DNA of 64,000 nucleotides from an uncultured Lachnospiraceae bacterium (lineage in GTDB: Bacteria; Bacillota; Clostridia; Lachnospirales; Lachnospiraceae): positions 1-64,000 of the forward strand of contig CAMNOU010000001.1 in the NCBI GenBank assembly GCA_946546945.1, written 5' to 3'. A program made the translations under genes and the position numbers. This document shows, in pieces, positions 1-9,260 of this stretch. Within the stretch, counting starts at the first letter, position 1. Each line of letters begins with the position of its first letter. The notes under the pieces are model-generated. The model had not been told where the DNA came from, ran no database searches, and saw only the letters and a list, made by a program, of their open reading frames with translations.

Positions 1-151
1 AATCAAGGTTTTGTAACAATAAAACAGGTAGTAAAGTTGACACTACCTGAAAGAATCGGGAGGAATGAATATGATGAATAATAATTCAGGAAACCCCAAA
101 AAGGAAAAAACATGACTGGGGAACAAAAGTGAAAAAGAGAACTCCGCTGAT

Positions 152-655
152 ATGCTTGACCAGATCCTGAGCGGAGAAATGAAAGCCCCTGCTCCAGAGA
201 TGGTGAGAGAAGCAATTCGTGCCCAGTCAGAGAAAACAGAAGAGTTTACATTGGGGGAGGAGGCTTTGGAATTTCATGAAAATCTGGCATATAATATGGG
301 AAAAAGATATACGATAGATGACTATTACAAACTGCCGGATGTGATGATCATATGTAACCGTGATAAGATTCATCCGAAAAGAATCGAAGGCGCTCCGGAT
401 TTCATCTGTGAGGTGGTTTCTCCGTCTACGGCATCAAATGATTACTTAAAAAAGGCTGCAAAATATAAGGTTGCTGGAGTCAGGGAGTACTGGATTATTG
501 ACCCGGCACAGAGGAAGCTTACCCTGTATGAATATCAGAAAGATGATATCCCACAGGTTCACAGTCTGCAGGGAAGCGTGGGCGTAAAGATATATCAGGA
601 TGAGCTGAAAATAGATTTGGATGAAGTGGCGGCGATTGTACAAAGGGGATTCTGA
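152..655 (+). CDS. Uma2 family endonuclease-like protein (DUF820), apparently internally deleted
   Basis: Motifs VMIICNRDKI, GAPDFICEVVSPST and KYKVAGVREYWIIDP are typical of Uma2; the usual segment between the IDDYYKLPD and PDVMI regions is missing. Confidence 0.75.
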   Translation: MLDQILSGEMKAPAPEMVREAIRAQSEKTEEFTLGEEALEFHENLAYNMGKRYTIDDYYKLPDVMIICNRDKIHPKRIEGAPDFICEVVSPSTASNDYLKKAAKYKVAGVREYWIIDPAQRKLTLYEYQKDDIPQVHSLQGSVGVKIYQDELKIDLDEVAAIVQRGF

Positions 656-678
656 ATAGATGAATTCCTCCTTTTTTT

Positions 679-1443
679 TTACAGTTCGCTCCTCCACAGA
701 ATAAATTTCCGGTCGATCCATTTGATGACGGCCACTCCGATGATGGCGATCAATGTGAGAATCAGGACGGTGGCGAATACGGCCGGGCCGTCCATCCTAG
801 TGATCATCAGCTTGCTGTAATACCCCAGGCCTTCGGTCGCACCGAGCCATTCTGCGATTGCCGCGCCAATGACTGCCCAGGGAAAGGTGATCTTCAGAGA
901 TGTGAGAAAGTCAGGAAGAGCAGTGGGGACCTTCAGGCGCCAGAACAGATTCCATTTTCCGGCGCCGTAGGTCTGAAGAAGTTCCACGTTTTCCTTTCGG
1001 ATCCGTCGGAACCCGTCAAAAGTATTGATGGTGATCGTAAAAAATGTGGACAGGACGATGGAAATCAGCCGTGCCTGGAGCGTATAGCCGAACCAAAGCA
1101 CGAACAGAGGGGCGATACACATGATCGGGACCGTCTGGGTGACCACGAGGACTGGATAAAACATGGCCTCAAGTTTAGGAGAAATGTCCATCAGGACAGC
1201 AAGGGAAGTCCCGATGGCGATTGCGAGCAGAAAGCCTGTGATCACCGCAGTAAATGTCACCGGAAGGTGAGTGATGAATAATATTTTTTTCAGCTCCCAC
1301 AGTCTTTTTATGACACTGAACGGTCCCGGCAGGATGTGCGGAGTATGTATGATTACCGCCAGCATCTGCCACAGTGCAAGAAGTATGAGTCCGGTGATGA
1401 CCGGAAGCCTGTTTTTTTTCCATGAATGATCTCTTGCCTGCAT
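679..1443 (-). CDS. ABC transporter permease (NMT1/SsuC-type, probable thiamin precursor uptake)
   Basis: Binding-protein-dependent permease with EAA-like region (YGAGKWNLFWRLKVPTALPDFLTSLK); adjacent to NMT1-like SBP and TPP-riboswitch-controlled tenA. Confidence 0.85.
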   Translation of the reverse strand: MQARDHSWKKNRLPVITGLILLALWQMLAVIIHTPHILPGPFSVIKRLWELKKILFITHLPVTFTAVITGFLLAIAIGTSLAVLMDISPKLEAMFYPVLVVTQTVPIMCIAPLFVLWFGYTLQARLISIVLSTFFTITINTFDGFRRIRKENVELLQTYGAGKWNLFWRLKVPTALPDFLTSLKITFPWAVIGAAIAEWLGATEGLGYYSKLMITRMDGPAVFATVLILTLIAIIGVAVIKWIDRKFILWRSEL

Positions 1444-1477
1444 TTCTTTACTCTCACATGATTACGTCTGTCTGTTT

Positions 1478-2545
1478 TTATTCCGCAGTGGTGAATTCAC
1501 CCGCGTCTACGGAATTTTCCAATAATCCGTTTTCCAGCATCCATGCGATATCTGTGTTCCAGACATCTTTGCTCATGGACAGGAAGGGAACGCCCGATTC
1601 TTTCTCAATGTTCAGAAGAATGTCTAGGGATTCTGTTTCCATGGTGCGGTCCAGAGCGTAGTTCTCTGCGTCTTCATGGGCAAAGAGAACATCCAGGCCG
1701 GCTTCCGGATCATTCTTTACATCTTCAAAGCCCTTTTTGCAGGCATTTAAGAAGCCTTCATAGAGGGCGGGATCTGCCTCATAAGAGGATTTGTTTACGA
1801 CGATGAGGATGTCATATTCTCTGGGAACGCCGTAGTCTTCCAGGCTCCAGTAGTCGATCTCATATCCGGCATTCCGAAGCTCCACGACTTCATTGTTGAT
1901 CATTCCGCCGGCGACAGCATCTACTGTGCCGGTCGTGACAGCCGTTTCAATATCGAAGCCCACATCGATGAGTTCGAAATCATCTTCGGAAAGTCCGGCC
2001 TGTTTTGCGGTCGTCAGAAGCTTCTGCTTCAGTGCCTCTCCGCCGGAGTAGCCGATTTTCTTGCCGGCAAAATCAGCGGGGGAAGTGACCTGTTTGTCTT
2101 TTAATGCGATCATGCAGCTTAAGGTCTCCTGGGTAACGGCGCCGATCACTTCGACGTCCATGTCCTCATCGGCATAGCCGATGGCTGCATCATTCATGTA
2201 GTAGAGTCCGGCTTGTGCTTTCCCGGCAGCGGGGAAAGTAAGGCCGTCCGAATATCCTGCCGGAGCCGTGAGGGTGACATTCAGACCTTCCTCGGCAAAA
2301 TATCCCTTTTCCTGTGCCACATACAGGAAGGAGTGGATGGCATTCGGGTACCAGTCCAGGATAATATTAAAATCCTGTAAGTCTTCTCCGGCTGTCTTCG
2401 CGGGCTCTTCGGTTTCGGCGGAGGAGCCGGCCTGGTTGTTGGCATTTCCGGAAGAATCTGCGGAAGGAGCGGATGCATTGCCGCATCCTGCCAGAATTCC
2501 TGTGGCCAGAAGGCCTGTTAAAAGCAATGATATGATTTTTTTCAT
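1478..2545 (-). CDS. NMT1/THI5-like ABC transporter substrate-binding lipoprotein
   Basis: Lipobox LLATGILAGCGN; ILDWYPNAIHSFLYVAQEKGYFAEEGL is typical of NMT1/THI5 proteins. Confidence 0.9.
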   Translation of the reverse strand: MKKIISLLLTGLLATGILAGCGNASAPSADSSGNANNQAGSSAETEEPAKTAGEDLQDFNIILDWYPNAIHSFLYVAQEKGYFAEEGLNVTLTAPAGYSDGLTFPAAGKAQAGLYYMNDAAIGYADEDMDVEVIGAVTQETLSCMIALKDKQVTSPADFAGKKIGYSGGEALKQKLLTTAKQAGLSEDDFELIDVGFDIETAVTTGTVDAVAGGMINNEVVELRNAGYEIDYWSLEDYGVPREYDILIVVNKSSYEADPALYEGFLNACKKGFEDVKNDPEAGLDVLFAHEDAENYALDRTMETESLDILLNIEKESGVPFLSMSKDVWNTDIAWMLENGLLENSVDAGEFTTAE

Positions 2546-2578
2546 TATTTTTCCTTTCCGACGGGAATATCGTTCCCG

Positions 2579-3337
2579 TCATTTCCATGTGATTATTTTT
2601 TTCTCAACAAATTTGATGATTCCAGTGATAACAAGCGCTGTTACGGAGATGATGACCAGCGGCGCGATCAGGCCGGCCGTATCGAGGCTCATCATGCGCT
2701 GACGGCTGTAATTTCCCAGTCCTCCCGGCGCGCCGAACCATTCCGCTACCGCTGCCGCAACGACCGCCCAGGGGAGGGAGGATTTCAGCGCCGTGAAGAA
2801 ATAGGGCAGGGCGGTGGGGATTTTCAGTAATAAAAACTGTTGTACACCGGATGCTCCGTAGGTCTGCAAAAGTTCCATACTTTCCTTCGGAACGGATTGA
2901 AAACCGTCAAATACATTGACCGTAATGGAAAAGAAGGTCATCAGGATGACCATAATCACGCGCATTCTGACCGAATAGCCGAACCAAAGAATAAAAATGG
3001 GGGCCAGGCACATCGTCGGGATGGTCTGCGATATGGTAAGAATCGGGTAGACCGCCTTTTCCAGAGCCCTGCTCAGTGTCATCAGGATGGCAAAACCCAG
3101 GCCCAGTGCGATAGAGATCACACCACCCAGAAGGACCACCTGCATGGTCATGGGAAAATGTACGGTTATCAGCTCATGAAAGTTTTTGATCATATGACCG
3201 GCTACGCTGACCGGGGAAGGCAGGATATAGGACGCGCGGATCAGCATGGCCAGGAGCTGCCACAAAATCAGCAGGAACAGACCAAATGCAATTCCCGGCA
3301 GTTTGTTTTTTTTACTTGCTTTCATAAGTCGCATCAT
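2579..3337 (-). CDS. ABC transporter permease (second permease of the same system)
   Basis: Paralogous to 679..1443 (LPWAVVAAAVAEWFGAPGGLGNYS versus FPWAVIGAAIAEWLGATEGLGYYS). Confidence 0.85.
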   Translation of the reverse strand: MMRLMKASKKNKLPGIAFGLFLLILWQLLAMLIRASYILPSPVSVAGHMIKNFHELITVHFPMTMQVVLLGGVISIALGLGFAILMTLSRALEKAVYPILTISQTIPTMCLAPIFILWFGYSVRMRVIMVILMTFFSITVNVFDGFQSVPKESMELLQTYGASGVQQFLLLKIPTALPYFFTALKSSLPWAVVAAAVAEWFGAPGGLGNYSRQRMMSLDTAGLIAPLVIISVTALVITGIIKFVEKKIITWK

Positions 3338-4082
3338 CCTTTTTTAAGGCCAGTTTCTGAATAAGATCTGCCTTTAAGTTCATGATATACGGATCGCTCA
3401 GCATTTGTCTTGTCCTCGGATAATCCGAAGGGACCCGGCAGATCTCAAGCGTATGAATCGGGTTTTCGGTGACGACATAAATTTTCTGCGAGAGAAACAG
3501 GGCTTCTTCTACATCATGTGTGATGAACAGAATGGTCTTTTTCAGGTTCAGCCATTGCTGCATGAGCCACTCCTGCAGGGAGATGCGCGTGATGTAATCC
3601 AGTGCCGAAAAGGGCTCATCCAGAAGCAGCAGGTCGGGCCCGGCACAGAGTGTACGGGCAAAGGCCGCGCGCTGCCGCATGCCGCCGGAGAGTTCCCTTG
3701 GATATTTTTTTGCATAGTCAGACAGACCTACCAGACCGAGCATTTTTTCGGCAGCAGATTTCTGTTCGGATTTTGCAATCTTTTGAACCTTCATGGGAAG
3801 ACAGACATTCTGTTCCACTGTAAGCCAGGGAAGCAAAAGATCCTTCTGCGGCATGTAGGAGCTGTAATTGCGAAGCTCACGGATGTTTTTTCCGTTCAGC
3901 GTTATTTCTCCGCCCCGGATCTCTTCCAGCCCGTTCAGCAGACGGAAAATCGTGGATTTTCCGCATCCGCTGGGGCCGATGATCGAAACAAAGCTTTTGT
4001 CTTCTACCTGAAAAGACAGGTCTGATATAATGGGCGCTTCCGCCTGTGCATATTGAAAATCAACATGATGAAATTCGAGCAT
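3312..4082 (-). CDS. ABC transporter ATP-binding protein
   Basis: Walker A GPSGCGKST, signature LSGGMRQR, Walker B LLLLDEPFSALD. Confidence 0.95.
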   Translation of the reverse strand: MLEFHHVDFQYAQAEAPIISDLSFQVEDKSFVSIIGPSGCGKSTIFRLLNGLEEIRGGEITLNGKNIRELRNYSSYMPQKDLLLPWLTVEQNVCLPMKVQKIAKSEQKSAAEKMLGLVGLSDYAKKYPRELSGGMRQRAAFARTLCAGPDLLLLDEPFSALDYITRISLQEWLMQQWLNLKKTILFITHDVEEALFLSQKIYVVTENPIHTLEICRVPSDYPRTRQMLSDPYIMNLKADLIQKLALKKDDATYESK

Positions 4083-4113
4083 GATGAATTACTCCCTGAT
4101 GGCAGATGACTTG

Positions 4114-4170
4114 ATCTCAGTGGGGCCCCCCACTGAGATAAACGCTCCGCGAGGATGCGCAGGAATTCGG
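4114..4170 (+). repeat. Palindromic element, partial copy (hairpin A + linker)
   Basis: ATCTCAGTGGGGCCCCCCACTGAGATAAACGCTCCGCGAGGATGCGCAGGAATTCGG. Confidence 0.9.
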
Positions 4171-4177
4171 GTCATCG

Positions 4178-4858
4178 TCATTTGCCGTTGTATGCCATGT
4201 CCCAGAAACCGAGCTCAAAACGGCTGCTTTCCAGGAAAATTTCCCTGTATCTCTTTTTTTCCTTTTCTGTGGAATCTTTTGTAATGATATTGCACAGATC
4301 GCAGGATCTGTCGTAGACATTCTTATAACTCTCACCGCTGTATTCATCGATCCAGCCGCGGAAGTAATTGTTCTCAAGGGTTCCCTTTTCTGCTGCTTTC
4401 TGAAGACACCGGCAGCCGATGTGATAATAGCTTAAGGCGCAGGGAAGAACGCTCATGATTCCGTCTTCCATGGTTCCCTCGGATGCGGTGCGAAGCATGA
4501 AGTTGATGTAATCGCGGCATCCGGGAAGCTGCCTGCATCGAAGTGCTTCTTCTTCAGTGTAACCGAACTCCTTCAGATACTGAATGTGCATCATGTCTTC
4601 CTCGGAGTGGATCAGACTCATATCCACAAAGATCCGGCGCATGACAGGCACATCCTTTGCTTTGATAAAGGCGTGTGCGTACGCTTTCGCGTAATCGATC
4701 AGGTACAGAGTATCCTGAATCAAATAAAGGCAGAACTTCTCCCTGTCAAGAATACCGTCAATCATTTCTGTGATGAACGGATGGGTATAGTAGTCCTGCC
4801 AGATTTCCTGTGAGCAGGAAATCAGCTCTTCTGCAAATGTCATAGTACCTACCTCCAA
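4178..4858 (-). CDS. tenA: TenA family protein (aminopyrimidine aminohydrolase / thiaminase II)
   Basis: TenA-like sequence (FITEMIDGILDREKFCLYLIQDTLYLIDYAKAYAHA); thiamin context. Confidence 0.9.
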   Translation of the reverse strand: MEVGTMTFAEELISCSQEIWQDYYTHPFITEMIDGILDREKFCLYLIQDTLYLIDYAKAYAHAFIKAKDVPVMRRIFVDMSLIHSEEDMMHIQYLKEFGYTEEEALRCRQLPGCRDYINFMLRTASEGTMEDGIMSVLPCALSYYHIGCRCLQKAAEKGTLENNYFRGWIDEYSGESYKNVYDRSCDLCNIITKDSTEKEKKRYREIFLESSRFELGFWDMAYNGK

Positions 4859-4961
4859 AAATCTCAGGCTGCGGGAAGCCTTTGGTCAAGTCTCGCTCGC
4901 GAGACTTCCCGTTTTGTAAGGCGGCAGAGAGTGGTGCTCCCGGTCTGCCGCAGATGGAACA

Positions 4962-5091
4962 AAGAGTTTCGCTTGCGAAACTCTCGCGCGGTGCGCGGTC
5001 GGTTTAGCGACATAATTCCTTTTACGCGCACCTGCGCATCCTTAGCGGAGCGCATTTTTGTGTCATAGAAAATCGATATTTCCTATGACAT
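4962..5091 (-). repeat. Palindromic element, full-architecture copy in minus orientation
   Basis: Minus strand: TGTCATAG...CTATGACA, GCGCTCCGCTAAGGATGCGCAGG, GGTGCGCG...GTCGCTAAACCGAC...CGCGCACC, AGAGTTTCGCAAGCGAAACTCT. Confidence 0.8.
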
Positions 5092-5122
5092 AAAAAACGG
5101 AGATACCAGCGAAGGTATCTCC
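5092..5122 (-). terminator. Intrinsic terminator downstream of the minus-strand TPP riboswitch
   Basis: Minus strand GGAGATACCTTCGCTGGTATCTCCGTTTTTT. Confidence 0.85.
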
Positions 5123-5137
5123 GATAATGATTGTCGT

Positions 5138-5222
5138 GAATCCCTACGTTGGCATTATCCAAATCAGGTATATCAGGTCGGGACTTGTCCATTCCCCTCT
5201 CAGCCGGTCTACCAGCTCCCTG
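5138..5222 (-). promoter_or_regulatory. TPP riboswitch (THI element), minus strand
   Basis: Reverse complement carries CTGAGAGG and ACCTGATTTGGATAATGCCAACGTAGGGA; located upstream of tenA/ABC. Confidence 0.93.
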
Positions 5223-5351
5223 TCGATAATGATTTTAACGCAATTTTCTATAGAATGCAATAGAAATATGAATAACTCGTATGTGTGAAAAAATATTTCA
5301 GATTATCTTGAAAGGCATTCCGGGTTGGTGTAAAATAAAAGGCAATTGAAA

Positions 5352-5441
5352 AGAGGGGAGCTGGCTGAAGCCGGCTGAGAGGAGACTGACTTGTCTCGAC
5401 CCGTAACCTGATTTGGATAATGCCAACGTAGGGAAATCATT
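5352..5441 (+). promoter_or_regulatory. TPP riboswitch (THI element), plus strand
   Basis: GGGGAGCTGGCTGAAGCCGGCTGAGAGG...CCGTAACCTGATTTGGATAATGCCAACGTAGGGAA; located upstream of thiF. Confidence 0.95.
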
Positions 5442-5450
5442 TGAAAGCGC

Positions 5451-5477
5451 AGGCATACCGGACAGGTATGCCTTTTC
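5451..5477 (+). terminator. Intrinsic terminator downstream of the plus-strand TPP riboswitch
   Basis: AGGCATACCGGACAGGTATGCCTTTTCT. Confidence 0.85.
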
Positions 5478-5548
5478 TATATCATATGTGAGAACAATCT
5501 CCCATATGATATATATGCTCCGCGAGGATTGAGCAGATGGGAGTACAA
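5477..5548 (+). repeat. Palindromic element, partial copy
   Basis: ATATCATATGTGAGAACAATCTCCCATATGATATATATGCTCCGCGAGGATTGAGCAGATGGGAGTACAA. Confidence 0.8.
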
Positions 5549-5554
5549 TAGTTT

Positions 5555-6397
5555 ATGATGAAGAGAGAAACGGTTTTTCAGACAGAGCGCTATGCCCGTC
5601 AGATGATCATGCCCGAAGTGGGACTTTCCGGCCAGCAGAAACTGCATGACGCGAAGGTGCTGATCGTCGGGGCCGGAGGACTCGGCAGCCCGGCCGCCAT
5701 GTATCTTGCCGGTGCCGGCATCGGGACCATCGGCCTTGCGGACGCGGATGAGGTGAGCCTGACCAATCTGCACAGGCAGGTAATCCATGCGGAAAAAAAT
5801 ACAGGCATGAATAAAGCGGAATCCGCGAAGGAAGGGCTGGGGCGTCTGAACGGGGAAGTGAAAGTGGTGACGTATCCTTATTTTCTGACACCGGAGAATA
5901 TTTCGGACATTATTGAGAAATATGATTTTGTGATCGATGCAGTGGACAACTTTGAAACGAAGTTTCTTATCAATGATGCCTGTGTGATTGCCAAAAAGCC
6001 TTTCTGCCATGCGGGAATTCTCCGGTTTCAGGGACAGGTGCTGACCTATGTGCCGGGCAAAGGACCGTGTTACCGGTGCATATTTGAGGAAATCCCGGAG
6101 CGCGGGAGTGTCCCGAACTGTTCGAAGGTTGGCGTCATGGGCCCTGCAGTCGGGGTGATCGGCTGCATACAGGCGCTGGAGGCGATCAAATATATTCTGG
6201 GTGCAGGAGAACTGCTGACAGGAAAAATGTTTGTGTTCGATGCTCTGACCATGAGCTGCCGGATCGCAAAATTTCCGAAAAGTTCAAAGACCTGCAGAGT
6301 GTGCGGTCCGGACCGGAATATTGTGAGTGTAAAAGCGAATACGGAAGAATACGCGAATCATAAAGAGTACGATGAAGAAAAGGAGGCGGAAGAATGA
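5555..6397 (+). CDS. thiF: ThiF/MoeB/HesA-type adenylyltransferase
   Basis: GAGGLGSPAAMYLAGAGIG nucleotide-binding motif, CxxC pairs (CYRCIFEE, CRVCG), thi operon context. Confidence 0.93.
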   Translation: MMKRETVFQTERYARQMIMPEVGLSGQQKLHDAKVLIVGAGGLGSPAAMYLAGAGIGTIGLADADEVSLTNLHRQVIHAEKNTGMNKAESAKEGLGRLNGEVKVVTYPYFLTPENISDIIEKYDFVIDAVDNFETKFLINDACVIAKKPFCHAGILRFQGQVLTYVPGKGPCYRCIFEEIPERGSVPNCSKVGVMGPAVGVIGCIQALEAIKYILGAGELLTGKMFVFDALTMSCRIAKFPKSSKTCRVCGPDRNIVSVKANTEEYANHKEYDEEKEAEE

Positions 6398-6588
6398 TAA
6401 AAATCAATGGACAGCAGATTGATAAAGAAGAGCTTTCTTTGTATTCCTGGCTGAAAGAAAACGGATATCCCGCCGGCAGGATCGCCGTGGAATGCAATGA
6501 AGAGATTGTGCCGAAATCACAGTATGAATCCTTCATACTGCATTCGGGCGATGTCGTAGAGATCGTCAGCTTTGTCGGAGGAGGCTGA
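6394..6588 (+). CDS. thiS: Sulfur carrier protein ThiS
   Basis: Small protein with C-terminal VSFVGGG; between thiF and thiG. Confidence 0.93.
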   Translation: MIKINGQQIDKEELSLYSWLKENGYPAGRIAVECNEEIVPKSQYESFILHSGDVVEIVSFVGGG

Positions 6589-6642
6589 GGACAGCGGCCG
6601 GCTGTAAAAAACTTATATTAAACAGGAAAGGGAGAATACCAC

Positions 6643-7413
6643 ATGAAGAAAGATACATTTACGTTAGGGGGAAAAGAATTTACATCCCGGTTTATCCTCG
6701 GTTCCGGAAAATATTCCATGGAGCTGATCAAAGCGGCCGTGGAGAATGCCGGCGCCGAGATCATTACGCTGGCGGTACGCCGCACAAATACAAAGGAGAC
6801 GGAGAACATTCTCGACTTTATTCCAAAGAATGTCACGCTGCTGCCGAATACTTCCGGTGCGAGAAATGCAAAGGAAGCGGTGCGGATCGCCCGCATGGCA
6901 AGAGAACTTGGCTGCGGTGATTTTGTGAAAATCGAGATCATGCGCGACAGCAAATATCTGCTGCCGGATAACGAAGAGACAGTGAAGGCGACACAGATCC
7001 TCGCGGATGAGGGGTTTGTTGTACTTCCTTACATGTATCCGGATCTGAATATTGCCAGAGACCTGCAGAATGCGGGAGCAGCGGCGGTCATGCCGCTGGC
7101 GTCTCCGATTGGTTCCAATAAGGGACTGGCAACAAAGGAGTTCATCCAGATCCTGATTGACGAGATCGACCTGCCGATCATCGTGGATGCCGGAATCGGC
7201 AAGCCGTCCCAGGCATGTGAGGCAATGGAGATGGGAGCCGCAGCCATCATGTCGAACACGGCAATCGCTACAGCCAGAGACATACCGGCCATGGCCGGCG
7301 CATTTAAGAGCGCCATCGAGGCGGGAAGAGCAGCTTATCTGGCGGGCCTCGGACGCGTGCTTGAGCGCGGGGCAAGTGCATCGGATCCTCTCACAGGATT
7401 CCTGAGAGATTAA
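6643..7413 (+). CDS. thiG: Thiazole synthase ThiG
   Basis: [12 protein letters not shown] and [29 protein letters not shown] motifs. Confidence 0.96.
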   Translation: MKKDTFTLGGKEFTSRFILGSGKYSMELIKAAVENAGAEIITLAVRRTNTKETENILDFIPKNVTLLPNTSGARNAKEAVRIARMARELGCGDFVKIEIMRDSKYLLPDNEETVKATQILADEGFVVLPYMYPDLNIARDLQNAGAAAVMPLASPIGSNKGLATKEFIQILIDEIDLPIIVDAGIGKPSQACEAMEMGAAAIMSNTAIATARDIPAMAGAFKSAIEAGRAAYLAGLGRVLERGASASDPLTGFLRD

Positions 7414-7444
7414 GCCGGGCAGACTTTTATAAGGAGAAGAACAA

Positions 7445-8698
7445 ATGGCACAAAATCAGTTTTTTATAGATTCTGAGAAGCTGGACGGGAAGGCTTTGGA
7501 GAAAAAACACAGAATTGAGCAGGATCCTTCTTTTCGCACCAATCATATGGAATACATGGAAGGTATGGAGCAGATTAAATCTGATGTCATGGACAAAGTG
7601 CTCGCACAGATGAATTCCTATGACTATGACCGTTATACAGCGACTGATGTGCGCCGTGCCCTTGCGGCGGAAACCTGTTCCGTGGAGGATTTCAAGGCGC
7701 TTCTGTCCCCGGCCGCGGAGCCTTTTCTGGAGCAGATTGCGCAGAAAGCCAAAATCGAGACGAGCAAGCATTTCGGGAACACGGTGTATATTTTTACCCC
7801 GCTTTATATAGCGAATTACTGTGAGAATTACTGCGTATACTGCGGATTTAACTGTTACAATGATATCAGCCGCAAGAAACTGAATGCAGAAGAGATCGAG
7901 CGCGAGATGAAGGTCATCGCGGACTCCGGCATTGAGGAGATCCTGATGCTGACCGGGGAAAGCCGCGCAATGAGCGATGTGAAGTACATCGGCGAGGCCT
8001 GCAAACTGGCACAGAAATATTTCAAAAACGTTGGACTGGAGATTTATCCGGTCAACACCGATGAGTACCGGTATCTGCATGAGTGCGGGGCGGACTATAT
8101 CACCGTTTTCCAGGAGACTTATGATTCCGACAAGTACGAAACGCTGCATCTGATGGGGCACAAGCGTGTCTTCCCCTATCGTTTCGAGACGCAGGAGAGA
8201 GCTCTGCTGGGCGGCATGCGGGGAGTAGGCTTTTCGGCGCTTCTCGGACTCTCCGATTTCAGAAAAGATGCGCTGGCGACAGGGCTGCATGTGTATTACC
8301 TGCAGCGGAAATACCCGCATGCGGAATTTTCCCTTTCCTGTCCGAGACTGCGCCCGATCATCAACAATGACAAGATCAATCCGCTGGATGTGCATGAGCG
8401 GCAGCTGTGCCAGATCATCTGTGCATACCGGATTTTCCTGCCCTTTGCCGGCATCACCGTATCCTCCCGGGAGGAAAAACATTTCCGCGACGGCATCGTA
8501 AAAATTGCAGCGACCAAGGTGTCCGCCGGTGTTTCCACCGGAATCGGAGATCATGAGAGCAAATATACAGGAAAAGAAGAAGAAGACAGCGGAGACGAGC
8601 AGTTCGAGATTGCGGACGGAAGAAGTTTTACGCAGATGTACCGGGACATTGAGTCAGAGGGTCTGCAGCCGGTGCTGAACGATTATGTCTACATTTAA
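7445..8698 (+). CDS. thiH: 2-iminoacetate synthase ThiH (radical SAM)
   Basis: CENYCVYCGF radical SAM CxxxCxxC motif; thi operon context. Confidence 0.95.
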   Translation: MAQNQFFIDSEKLDGKALEKKHRIEQDPSFRTNHMEYMEGMEQIKSDVMDKVLAQMNSYDYDRYTATDVRRALAAETCSVEDFKALLSPAAEPFLEQIAQKAKIETSKHFGNTVYIFTPLYIANYCENYCVYCGFNCYNDISRKKLNAEEIEREMKVIADSGIEEILMLTGESRAMSDVKYIGEACKLAQKYFKNVGLEIYPVNTDEYRYLHECGADYITVFQETYDSDKYETLHLMGHKRVFPYRFETQERALLGGMRGVGFSALLGLSDFRKDALATGLHVYYLQRKYPHAEFSLSCPRLRPIINNDKINPLDVHERQLCQIICAYRIFLPFAGITVSSREEKHFRDGIVKIAATKVSAGVSTGIGDHESKYTGKEEEDSGDEQFEIADGRSFTQMYRDIESEGLQPVLNDYVYI

Positions 8699-9260
8699 AA
8701 AAATCTGCATCACAAACCGTCATCTGGCGGAAGGTGATTTGGTAGAGCGGATGGCCCGGCTCGTGAAACAGGAAATCGATCTGTTCATTCTGCGGGAAAA
8801 AGACATGCCGGAATCAGAATACGAAAAACTTGCGGCCCGGATCATACCTGTCTGTGCGGCGGAAGGAAAAACACTGATGCTTCATACCTTCACAGGGGTG
8901 GCGAAACGTCTGGGACATCCGTTCATTCATCTGACAATGGCAGATTTCCGGAAACTTTCCGATGAAGAACTTCGCTGGTTTCAGGCTGTCGGAGTGTCTA
9001 CCCATACGGTGGAAGAGGCCGTGGAGTGTGAAAAAAGGGGGGCATCCTATGTGACAGCCAGCCATATTTTCCCGACGGACTGCAAGCCCGGAATAAAACC
9101 GCGGGGGCTGGACTATCTGCGCGATGTATGCCGGGCAGTCAGCAGGACAGAAGTGTATGCCCTGGGAGGGATCTGTGAAGATAACCAGATGCTCTGTCTC
9201 GATGTGGGGGCAGATGGTGTGTGTATGATGTCGGGATACATGAGAGGAAAAGATGAGTAA
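8685..9260 (+). CDS. Thiamin phosphate synthase-like / TenI-like protein
   Basis: ThiE/TenI-like (FILREKDMPESEYEKLA, GASYVTASHIFPTDCKPG, YALGGICEDN); next to a full ThiE. Confidence 0.85.
   Translation: MSTFKKICITNRHLAEGDLVERMARLVKQEIDLFILREKDMPESEYEKLAARIIPVCAAEGKTLMLHTFTGVAKRLGHPFIHLTMADFRKLSDEELRWFQAVGVSTHTVEEAVECEKRGASYVTASHIFPTDCKPGIKPRGLDYLRDVCRAVSRTEVYALGGICEDNQMLCLDVGADGVCMMSGYMRGKDE

Noticed and set aside
5119-5230. Similarity between the two intergenic strands that looks like an inverted repeat or mobile element end
   Set aside because: Explained by two divergent TPP riboswitches sharing conserved aptamer sequence.
7427-8554. Long 375-aa minus-strand ORF
   Set aside because: Antisense to thiH; compositional shadow ORF with no recognisable family.
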